Of a stretch of 64,000 bases of DNA, positions 1 to 9,106 are shown piece after piece. The position numbers were made by a program, and so were the translations under genes. This DNA is from Candidatus Moduliflexus flocculans (GTDB lineage Bacteria; Moduliflexota; Moduliflexia; Moduliflexales; Moduliflexaceae), in contig DF820455.1 in NCBI GenBank assembly GCA_000739515.1, forward strand, positions 917,128 to 981,127. The letters are read 5' to 3'. The notes below the pieces were generated by a model, which had not been told where the DNA came from, did not search any database, and saw nothing but the letters and a program-made list of their open reading frames with translations. Every line of letters starts with the position of its first letter. Positions within the stretch are counted from its first letter, which is position 1.

Positions 1-60
1 CAACCCCTCCCCGGAGGGGAGTGTGCGGTCATTCGTCTCGAATCGGCTGCGTAACATGAG
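1..60 (-). repeat. Partial copy of the GTTACGCAGC-ended repeat, cut by the window edge
   Basis: The reverse complement of these 60 bases is identical to 54563-54622. The inner side of the element lies beyond the left edge of the window. The outer end carries the same GTTACGCAGC-type terminus as the elements at 4246-4304 and 54562-54717. Confidence 0.85.
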
Positions 61-111
61 TTAATTATTGTGTTAAATTCGAATAACAACATAAAAAAGG
101 AGAATATCATT

Positions 112-336
112 ATGTTACTTTTAGCGTATCAGTCAATATTGGCATCCCGCTCTCATGATATGAAACAAGAATATGCACAGCAACAGGAAGCCGCGTCAGT
201 GCTATCTCCGGTAAAACGATTGTCAGCAGTCGTGACGCACATTTCCGAAGGCTTCGCGGAATATTGGCGCGTTCCGGCCAACGATTCGCTGGTCATGGCT
301 GAAATGAATCTGTTCCCGAAACGGATCATGTTATAA
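112..336 (+). CDS. Small protein of unknown function
   Basis: A 74-residue protein that I do not recognise. The ATG at 112 is chosen because an AAGGAGA ribosome site lies 8 bases upstream; a GTG at 70 would add 14 residues rich in Asn and Lys but has no such site. The N-terminus (LLLAYQSILAS) is mildly hydrophobic but too short to be called a signal peptide; the rest is polar with no visible motif. A perfect 11-bp hairpin follows the stop and could end the transcript. The good ribosome site is the main reason to believe it is expressed. Confidence 0.45.
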   Translation: MLLLAYQSILASRSHDMKQEYAQQQEAASVLSPVKRLSAVVTHISEGFAEYWRVPANDSLVMAEMNLFPKRIML

Positions 337-349
337 CCAGTCTTTATGC

Positions 350-373
350 AGGCCGAAACTGGAGTTTCGGCCT
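350..373. repeat. Perfect 11-bp hairpin
   Basis: AGGCCGAAACT and its exact reverse complement are separated by two bases. There is no T-tract, so it looks more like an intergenic palindrome than a classical terminator. A 36-codon open frame (346-456) runs through it and ends in SEIAAWLRKSGVIE; it is probably a gene remnant rather than a gene. Confidence 0.6.
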
Positions 374-475
374 ACTTCAGAGGAGATAGCGGAAGCGTTC
401 AGCGTTCGGAAAGCGAGATCGCGGCCTGGCTGAGAAAATCAGGCGTTATCGAGTAAATTATATTGTGGCCGGAAA

Positions 476-508
476 AGCTGTCAGACACCTTCAAGGTGTC
501 TGACAGCT
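476..508. repeat. TGTCAGACACCTT hairpin, copy 1
   Basis: A perfect 16-bp inverted repeat with a 1-base centre. The same core recurs at 34919-34947 with a similar left flank (TGGCCG-GAAAA), and variants occur at 11972-12022 and 22989-23020. Confidence 0.85.
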
Positions 509-527
509 ATCTAGGTAGAGAAGTAAA

Positions 528-1283
528 ATGATGCGTATCAGTGAAACAGCCCGTAAAAACCATGAAGCATTGTTTCCGAATCATCAATCAACATTACAAG
601 TCACCGATCCGGAATTGATCGAAGTGTTCGATAACTTTGCATTCGATGAAGTCATCGCGTATGGCAATGTAGAGACCAAAACCAGGCTGATGGCGATTTT
701 AGCCGCACTGATTGCCAGCCAGACGCTCAGCGAATATAAACTCATGCTGGGCGGCGCGCTGAATGTTGGCGTCACGCCAATTGAAGTGAAAGAAATCGTC
801 TATCAATCTGTTCCGTATGTCGGCATTGCCAAAGCATTTGATTTTATCCATGCCACCAATGAAATTTTGCAAAACCGAGGCGTCAAGCTGCCATTAGAAG
901 GGCAGTCCACCACGTCGCCCGAAACACGACATGAGAAAGGGCTGGCATTACAAAAATCCATCTTTGGCGACCGGATTGATAAAATGTATGCCGAAGCTCC
1001 TGCAAATCAGATTCATATCCAACAGTATTTGTCGGCCAATTGCTTTGGCGATTACGTGACCAGAACCGGATTGGACATAAAGACCAGAGAACTATTGACC
1101 TTTTCGATGCTGTTAGCGTTGGGCGGGTGTGAACCGCAGTTAAAAGGGCATATTCAGGGCAACGCGAATGTCGGCAATGATAAACAGATATTGTTGAGCA
1201 TCCTGACGCAATTATTGCCGTATGTCGGCTATCCCCGGGCATTAAATGCAATACGATGCATCAATGAGGTCATCCCTGAGTAA
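528..1283 (+). CDS. Carboxymuconolactone decarboxylase-like protein, two tandem domains
   Basis: A 251-residue cytoplasmic protein with two AhpD-like (CMD) helical domains in tandem, about residues 30-115 and 165-245. The second has the EPQLKGHIQGNANVG stretch typical of the decarboxylase subgroup. Neither has the CxxC pair of AhpD peroxidase partners, so peroxidase support is unlikely. Such duplicated CMD proteins are annotated as 4-carboxymuconolactone decarboxylases but usually have unknown substrates. It is followed by a hydrolase and two aldo/keto reductases on the same strand, which suggests a small detoxification or catabolic group. ATGATG allows a start at 528 or 531. Confidence 0.85.
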   Translation: MMRISETARKNHEALFPNHQSTLQVTDPELIEVFDNFAFDEVIAYGNVETKTRLMAILAALIASQTLSEYKLMLGGALNVGVTPIEVKEIVYQSVPYVGIAKAFDFIHATNEILQNRGVKLPLEGQSTTSPETRHEKGLALQKSIFGDRIDKMYAEAPANQIHIQQYLSANCFGDYVTRTGLDIKTRELLTFSMLLALGGCEPQLKGHIQGNANVGNDKQILLSILTQLLPYVGYPRALNAIRCINEVIPE

Positions 1284-1293
1284 AAGAGAAACA

Positions 1294-2316
1294 ATGTTGA
1301 TTATGAGCAGGCTATTGTTCATCCTGATATTATTACTTATGAGCTGCATGAAGAATGATGCTGTCGCGTCTGATAGTGATACAGGCGAAATCTTACATGA
1401 GGAACGAAGCGGACATGAAGAGTATCTTCATCTAACGACCAGTGATTCCGTCCGCCATCTTGTGAATCACCCGGCCTTTCAAGGCTTTGCGCAGTCTCTC
1501 CTGTCATGGGATGATAACACGTCGTATTATGACACGCCGCTCACGAATGTACGTGCGCTCGTGCCGTATCACAGCCATGTGAATCCCGACATCGTCGTGG
1601 ACGCGTTGAACCGCATGATTGACGACGTCAGCGCCGGCAATACCGTCTTTTACGAGTTCTACACCAAACAGCAGAAGCAGGCTGCCCCTGGCAAAGCGTA
1701 CGCCGGACTTTTTTTCTTCCGAGGAAAACCAGGCGCGCCGTTCGCCATTGTGTGCCCCGGCGGCGGATTCTCCTATGTTGGTTCGTTGCATGAAGGCTTT
1801 CCTATCGCCCAGCGAATCAGTGAATCGGGACTGAATGCGTTTGTCATTCGGTACCAGATCGGCAGCGAACAAGAGGCGACCGAAGACCTGGCCGCCGCGA
1901 TCGCGTATGTCTTCCGTCATGCTGAAACGCTTGGGGTGAGCACGAAAGATTATGCGGTCTGGGGCGGATCGGCAGGCGCTCGGATGGCCGGCAACATTGC
2001 CTTAAACGGGGCCTCCGCGTATGGCGGCGGCAATCTTCCCAAACCAGCGACGGCTGTCATCGCGTATACCGGACAATCAACCTACTCAAGTGATTTCTCG
2101 CCGGCGTTCATCACTGTGGCCGCGAATGATGGCATCGCCAACGTCAATACCGTGGAAAGGCGGGTCGAAAATCTGAAACATGCCGGAGTGGATGTCGAAT
2201 ATCGCCGGTATGAACGCGCAGGGCATGGATTCGGACTTGGTACGGGAACCGATGCGGAGGGCTGGGTGGACCTGGCGGTTCAATTCTGGCAAAGACACAT
2301 GGTTGAACGAAATTAG
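1294..2316 (+). CDS. Exported alpha/beta hydrolase (acetyl-esterase/lipase type), probable lipoprotein
   Basis: About 340 residues. The N-terminus is a hydrophobic signal followed by LLMSC, a plausible lipobox, so the protein may be a periplasmic or outer-membrane lipoprotein. The hydrolase fold shows the oxyanion-hole stretch CPGGGFSYVG, the nucleophile elbow GGSAG, an aspartate in ANDGI and the catalytic histidine in ERAGHGFG, as in bacterial carbohydrate esterases and BD-FAE-like enzymes. An ATG at 1246 would overlap the previous gene by 38 bases and put 16 polar residues before the signal, so 1294 is preferred (1306 is also possible). The ester it cleaves cannot be told from sequence. Confidence 0.8.
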   Translation: MLIMSRLLFILILLLMSCMKNDAVASDSDTGEILHEERSGHEEYLHLTTSDSVRHLVNHPAFQGFAQSLLSWDDNTSYYDTPLTNVRALVPYHSHVNPDIVVDALNRMIDDVSAGNTVFYEFYTKQQKQAAPGKAYAGLFFFRGKPGAPFAIVCPGGGFSYVGSLHEGFPIAQRISESGLNAFVIRYQIGSEQEATEDLAAAIAYVFRHAETLGVSTKDYAVWGGSAGARMAGNIALNGASAYGGGNLPKPATAVIAYTGQSTYSSDFSPAFITVAANDGIANVNTVERRVENLKHAGVDVEYRRYERAGHGFGLGTGTDAEGWVDLAVQFWQRHMVERN

Positions 2317-4223
<1,907 letters not shown>

Positions 4224-4245
4224 AATGTGATGGTATGCACCTCTG

Positions 4246-4304
4246 ACTGATGTTACGCAGCAGATTTGAGGTAAATCTCCGCGAATCTGCTGCGTAACAT
4301 CAGT
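4246..4304. repeat. Short inverted-repeat element with GTTACGCAGC ends
   Basis: A 59-bp element made of 21-bp arms (4246-4266 and 4284-4304) that are exact reverse complements, beginning ACTGATGTTACGCAGC and ending with its mirror. The termini match those of the 156-bp element at 54562-54717, so this looks like a minimal form of the same family without the G-rich centre. Confidence 0.85.
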
Positions 4305-4677
4305 AATTTAGATCATAAATATCCTTGACATCGGAGGGAGGGTTTTTTTGTCCTCCAAGACAAGGATGATTCTTGGACGGAACAACAATGACAGTGGCCT
4401 GACAGCAGAGTGAACAGAACCTTTTGCAGACAGATGACCAGACGATGGGATCCCGCTTACACTCCCGCTGGCTCTTGCAACGGGGGACTGCGATTTGCTG
4501 AGGGCGCTACGACCATGTACGTCGCGGCGTGCGCGCGCGGACACAGTGGGACTGAACGGGTCTTCGAATGGCTGCACCCTCGGTTGGAATGAGTGGCACA
4601 CTTCTCATCCAATTTCAAGGCTGAAGCAAGTGTTGGCACTCCTCGCGACACTCAACAAATTAATGGTGCAATCTCCT
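4305..4677. other. Gene-free stretch
   Basis: No convincing gene. Short open frames of about 60-100 codons exist on both strands (for example 4410-4592), but they are low-complexity, overlap each other and match no family I know. An imperfect stem (ATCCTTG...CAAGGAT) with a run of seven T inside its loop is at about 4319-4368. The promoter of the lipoprotein gene should lie here. Confidence 0.4.
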
Positions 4678-5625
4678 ATGAAACGAACAACATTTTTTAT
4701 AGCCTGTTTTTCTCTCATTGGCAGCATGACGCTAGCGGCCTGCGGTCAGGACTCAAAACCAGCAGCGCAACCAACGACACAGCCAACGCCAGCCATCATC
4801 TCAACATTACCTGGCGCGACCGGACAGATACTGTTTCAATCGGATCGCGACGGCGATTTCGAAATTTATGTCATGAATGTGGATGGTTCGGATTTAAGGC
4901 AATTGACTGATAATGACGCATCGGATGAGTATCCGACCTGGTCGCCGGATGGGACGCAAATCGCGTTCACCTCGAATCGCGACGGCGATTATAATATCTA
5001 TATTATGAACGCCGACGGCAGCAACCCGCGCAGATTGACGCAGAATCCGAATTACGACGGCGATCCGATGTGGTCGCCGGACGGCAAGCGCATCGCCTTC
5101 AGTTTCGATGAAGGGGATAACGATATTGAAATCTATTTCATCAACACCGACGGCACGGGCTTAGAGCGGTTCACCGATACCATCGGCAGAAATATTCTTC
5201 CTGCCTTTTCACCCGACGGCACGCGACTTGCCTACACAGGAAATCGTTATCTTGGCTGGAATGTCTATGTCACCAATCTTGACAAAACCAGCGACAGGCG
5301 CATTACAGATGGACATGGCGCGTGCCGCCAGGATTGGTCGCCAGACAGCAAAAAATTGGCGTATGTCTCGCAAAAAGCCGATGGCAAAGGCGACATCTGG
5401 GTGATGAACCCGGACGGCAGCGAAAAAACGCGGCTCACGACTGACGATCATAATTACGACTATTACCCGGATTGGTCGCCGGATGGTAAATTCATCGTCT
5501 ATGCCAAAACCGACGACAAAGAAAACGGCAACTGGGAACTCTGGATTATGACCGCCGACGGCAGCCAGCACGCCCAGATCACCAATCACCCGTCGCGAGA
5601 CATGTTCCCGGATTGGAAGCAATAA
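4678..5625 (+). CDS. TolB-like WD40/PD40 beta-propeller lipoprotein
   Basis: 315 residues. The chosen ATG gives MKRTTFF, a hydrophobic stretch and the lipobox LAAC, so the mature protein should be lipid-anchored outside the cytoplasm. The rest is about six PD40 blades with the recurring pattern WSPDGTxIAFxSNRDGxxxIYxMNxDGSxxRxLT, as in the C-terminal propeller of TolB; the TolB N-terminal domain is absent. Blade proteins of this kind bind partners or envelope polymers and need not be enzymes. It stands just upstream of the glycan genes but its own role is unknown. The longer frame from 4495 has no family support. Confidence 0.85.
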   Translation: MKRTTFFIACFSLIGSMTLAACGQDSKPAAQPTTQPTPAIISTLPGATGQILFQSDRDGDFEIYVMNVDGSDLRQLTDNDASDEYPTWSPDGTQIAFTSNRDGDYNIYIMNADGSNPRRLTQNPNYDGDPMWSPDGKRIAFSFDEGDNDIEIYFINTDGTGLERFTDTIGRNILPAFSPDGTRLAYTGNRYLGWNVYVTNLDKTSDRRITDGHGACRQDWSPDSKKLAYVSQKADGKGDIWVMNPDGSEKTRLTTDDHNYDYYPDWSPDGKFIVYAKTDDKENGNWELWIMTADGSQHAQITNHPSRDMFPDWKQ

Positions 5626-5700
5626 GCAAATTAGTTAAGGTGACCGAATGGCGATACGTCACCCCTCTATGAATGTAATAAATCTAAACGCTGAAAAAAT

Positions 5701-6804
5701 ATGACTTTTATTGAAATTCGATTAAATTATATTGAAAAAAAGTTTGGAATACATCTTACGGGATTTGCATTTAGCGTGATTTTACTCCTGATTAGCAGCA
5801 TTTATGTTACTCCTGCATTACAATGCGTCAATCACGGAGTGTTGTATGCGAGATTATCTCTGAATCCGTTAGATTTTCAACAGGCAAATCCATTGCAATT
5901 GAGAATTCTTAGTCCATTCTTGGGATATGTTTTATTTTTGCGTGGGAACTCTTTTTTGTTTTTTCCATTGTTGTGTGGGGTAATTTTTCTTTATGTCATC
6001 TATGTGGCTTTTCGTTCCCAATCGTTTACCCTTTTACAAAGTTTAGCAATAGCGAGTCTTATGGCATTTAATACTCCAATTTTATTCACCTTACATTTTC
6101 AAGGATATACGGATACGCTTTCATATCTTCTCGTTCTCCTTTGCCTTATAATACCTAATAATTTATTTGCAGCAAGCGCATTTGCTTTAGCAATGTTAAA
6201 TCATGAAAGTAATTTTTTTGCTCTGCCATATATTATTTTTTTACGATTTTATAGCAATGCTTACAGAAAACAAGGAATCATATTTTTTATTATCGCCTTA
6301 ATCCCGTTTTATATTTATCGTCATTATGTGACAAATCAAACGCAAGTACTTTATACTGCTGGTTTTTATCTGAATAGTGAGCAAATTCGACTTAATCTTT
6401 GGGCGATAGCAAAACTGTTGCCAATTGGAATTTTTGAGGCATTTAGACTTTGTTGGGGGATCCCACTCATTGCTGGGATATATTTTTTCAAGGATAAAAG
6501 GCATAAAGAAATGCTTTTTATCATTCTCGTTCCGATATGCGCCTCTTTGCAATTATGTATTGCGAGTGATACATCACGACTGATGGGATTAGCATTTCCA
6601 TGTATTCTTTTTGGCGCAAAATATTTGAAAGATTACTGGAAGGAAGAGTTTACTAAAAGGGTTTGGTTGGTGATTGGCTTTAATTTTTTGATCCCAGTCT
6701 ATTATGTTGGGCAAAAACATATGATCCCTTTTTTTCCGCTTCCGGTAAGCATAATTGCTTATTATTTGCTTAATTTAGATTTATGGGCGCTATGGTGGAA
6801 ATGA
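5701..6804 (+). CDS. Polytopic membrane protein of unknown function, AT-rich
   Basis: 367 residues with about nine to ten hydrophobic helices and short polar loops. An N-terminal lumenal-type loop contains QANPLQLRILSP, and HFQGYTDTLSYLL and LNHESNFF follow later; such motifs are seen in uncharacterised bacterial membrane proteins of surface-polysaccharide loci. A GT-C-like glycosyltransferase role is possible but no acidic catalytic motif is clear. The base composition is much more AT-rich than the flanking genes, which suggests separate acquisition. No good ribosome site precedes the ATG. Confidence 0.6.
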   Translation: MTFIEIRLNYIEKKFGIHLTGFAFSVILLLISSIYVTPALQCVNHGVLYARLSLNPLDFQQANPLQLRILSPFLGYVLFLRGNSFLFFPLLCGVIFLYVIYVAFRSQSFTLLQSLAIASLMAFNTPILFTLHFQGYTDTLSYLLVLLCLIIPNNLFAASAFALAMLNHESNFFALPYIIFLRFYSNAYRKQGIIFFIIALIPFYIYRHYVTNQTQVLYTAGFYLNSEQIRLNLWAIAKLLPIGIFEAFRLCWGIPLIAGIYFFKDKRHKEMLFIILVPICASLQLCIASDTSRLMGLAFPCILFGAKYLKDYWKEEFTKRVWLVIGFNFLIPVYYVGQKHMIPFFPLPVSIIAYYLLNLDLWALWWK

Positions 6805-6899
6805 ATATAAAAACATAAGAACATATTCCAATAGCCCACAAAAGGTATATGACCATTTAGAAGGGGTAAGACAAGCGCTAATACTCCTAAAAATATACG

Positions 6900-8162
6900 A
6901 TGCAACTTTCTAAAAAAGTTTTTATTGACCGTTTACTGGGCAGATTGCTTTGCTTTATCTTGATTCCGTTTGTCCGTCTAATCGGAATCCTGTTACGGCG
7001 TGATCACAGCATTCATGATGGAAATACGCGCTGCATTGCCGTTGCCAAATATTATGGATTGGGGAGCATTATTCATGCGACGCCGATGTTGCGGGCATTG
7101 AAACAAACGTATCCAGAGGCTCGCGTGATTTTTCTGACTCGTCAGGCCAATCAAGACCTCTTTGCACATCTTGTCGATGTTGATGAAGTCTTGTTTGTCG
7201 AAGATCGCACGTTTCTGAAATTCCTGTCCAGCAATTTTCGTATTTGCCTCACGCTCATCATGCGTCGCGTCGATCTCTTTTTCGATTTGGAATTGTTTTC
7301 GGCGTATGGCGCGTTGGTGAGCCTTTCCTCGCTCGCTCGCAATCGAATCGGCTTTTTTTGCGGCAAAGACACTGATTTCAAGACGTGGATTTATACGCAT
7401 CTTATCTATTTCAATTTTCAGATGCCGGTGCGTTTTTGTTATCTGCAATTAGCCCGCGTTGCCAATGTTTCGCAGGATGTTTCAACCGAATTGACCACGT
7501 TAATCATCCCGGACGAACTGCGCGAGGCGGCTCGCTCGAAACTCAATGCGATTGTGAAGCATCGTGGCAACGGCTTGATCGCCATCAATGTCAACGCTTC
7601 CGAATTATCTTTGGAACGCCGGTGGCTGCCGGAGCGTTTCGCTGAAGTCATCCGCCATTTTTCCTCGCAGAATTATACGCTCCTGCTAGTCGGCAGTCGC
7701 GGCGAACAGGCGTATGCGCAGCAGGTCGCGGAGATGGCAGGCGAGGTCGGCGAGCGTGTGCATAATGTCGCCGGAGAATTTGTGTTCTCGGAATTTCTCG
7801 CGCTGTTGCAAGAATGTGACGCGCTTTTGACGAATGACAGCGGCATCATGAATTTCGGCTATGCGCTGCATGTTCCGACATTGTCTTTGTTCGGGCCGTG
7901 CCATCCTGCGCAATATCATATCCCATCGAACATGACGCGCTATCTCTATCAACCTGTGTTTTGCAGCCCGTGCGTTCATCTGCTTTATGAAGCGCCCTGC
8001 AAAGGCCGCGCCTATTGCATGGCGCAAATTGAAACATCGGCTGTCATTACACAATTAGAGGCGCTGTTGCGCGGAACAGTCTTTGAATTGGATGCGCCGC
8101 TGATGCCTTCCATATTATTATCAACCGACTCTTCCGTCTTAGGTCTGTTACGGGCAAAGTAA
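6900..8162 (+). CDS. GT9-family glycosyltransferase (heptosyltransferase-like)
   Basis: 420 residues, GT-B fold. A short hydrophobic N-terminal segment (FILIPFVRLIGILL) may tether it to the inner membrane. The acceptor-domain motif AKYYGLGSIIHATPMLRALKQ and the nucleotide-sugar site LLTNDSGIMNFGYALHVPTLSLFGP are typical of ADP-heptose:LPS heptosyltransferases and their relatives. The C-terminal part has four cysteines (CSPC...C...C) as found in several GT9 proteins. It probably adds a sugar to a lipid-linked or envelope glycan built by the neighbouring genes; the sugar itself cannot be deduced. Confidence 0.85.
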   Translation: MQLSKKVFIDRLLGRLLCFILIPFVRLIGILLRRDHSIHDGNTRCIAVAKYYGLGSIIHATPMLRALKQTYPEARVIFLTRQANQDLFAHLVDVDEVLFVEDRTFLKFLSSNFRICLTLIMRRVDLFFDLELFSAYGALVSLSSLARNRIGFFCGKDTDFKTWIYTHLIYFNFQMPVRFCYLQLARVANVSQDVSTELTTLIIPDELREAARSKLNAIVKHRGNGLIAINVNASELSLERRWLPERFAEVIRHFSSQNYTLLLVGSRGEQAYAQQVAEMAGEVGERVHNVAGEFVFSEFLALLQECDALLTNDSGIMNFGYALHVPTLSLFGPCHPAQYHIPSNMTRYLYQPVFCSPCVHLLYEAPCKGRAYCMAQIETSAVITQLEALLRGTVFELDAPLMPSILLSTDSSVLGLLRAK

Positions 8163-8181
8163 TGATCGAAGGAAATGATTT

Positions 8182-9069
8182 ATGAAGCAAGAGAACACGC
8201 CATCATCTCCGCCTTGTGAAGTTTGTGAGTGCCATAACATGATTGCATTGTTTCAGAAAGGAAACGATACCTATCAAAAATGCCCGCAATGCGGATTGAT
8301 TCGCATGTATCCTCAGCCATCGGATGACACGCTGGCCGCCATTTATCAAGGAAATTACTATCAGGCATGGGGTGAGACTGAAGACGTCTATCGCCAAATG
8401 AAACGCATGACTTTCAGCCGATTGCTGCGCCTCCTTCCGTTTGACGCGCCACAAGGCAAAAAACTGTTAGATGTTGGCGCGGCGACCGGATTGCTGATGG
8501 AACTCGCCGCTGAATATGGTTATGACGTGTTCGGTGTGGAAACCGCCGCCGACGGCGTGGCGGCGCTTGTCCAAAAATTTGGAGCGCACAAGATTGCGAG
8601 CGGCTATTTCAATCAGATTGACTTTGTATCTCTTGGCTGGAAAGCGCAATTCGACGTGGTGGTGATGTGCGATCTGTTCGAGCATGTTCGCGACCCGAAT
8701 CAAACGTTGCAATTGACGTATTCGTTATTAAAGCCGCAAGGCGTATTATTGCTCTATCTTCCGAACACGGCATCATTTTCATGTCGAATGCAGCAGCGCG
8801 GGTGGGAACATTTCAAAACGGAACATTTGTATTCCTTTTCTACAACGAACATTACGCGAATCACTAAAAAACATCATTTCTCTGTCGTCAAGGCAATATC
8901 TTTTCCAAAGACGCTGAATATTGACTATATTATGACGGTTACGGAAAAAATGCCCAGTGGAATCACGTTAAAATTACAGCCGTTGTTCTCCAAAATTCCT
9001 CAGCGTTTGCGCCGGATTTCTCTGACGGTTCCGATTGGGCAAATGGCGGTCGTTGCGCGTAAAATGTAA
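8182..9069 (+). CDS. SAM-dependent methyltransferase with N-terminal zinc ribbon
   Basis: 295 residues. Residues about 10-40 hold CEVC and CPQC, a zinc ribbon common in sugar C-methyltransferase-like proteins, followed by YYQAWGE. The Rossmann SAM site is KLLDVGAATGLLMELAAEYGYDVFGVE, with DVVVMCDLFEHVRDPNQTL as motif II (class I, Methyltransf_23 type). AAGGAAA precedes the ATG. It starts 20 bases after the GT9 gene and likely methylates a glycan sugar or a glycan precursor. Confidence 0.85.
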   Translation: MKQENTPSSPPCEVCECHNMIALFQKGNDTYQKCPQCGLIRMYPQPSDDTLAAIYQGNYYQAWGETEDVYRQMKRMTFSRLLRLLPFDAPQGKKLLDVGAATGLLMELAAEYGYDVFGVETAADGVAALVQKFGAHKIASGYFNQIDFVSLGWKAQFDVVVMCDLFEHVRDPNQTLQLTYSLLKPQGVLLLYLPNTASFSCRMQQRGWEHFKTEHLYSFSTTNITRITKKHHFSVVKAISFPKTLNIDYIMTVTEKMPSGITLKLQPLFSKIPQRLRRISLTVPIGQMAVVARKM

Positions 9070-9106
9070 TACGTGTTTCTCTGGTTATTTCAAAAGGAAA
9101 GGCAGT

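Noticed and set aside
4410-4592. 60-codon open frame before the propeller lipoprotein
   Set aside because: No ribosome site or family similarity, and overlapping frames on both strands are equally open.
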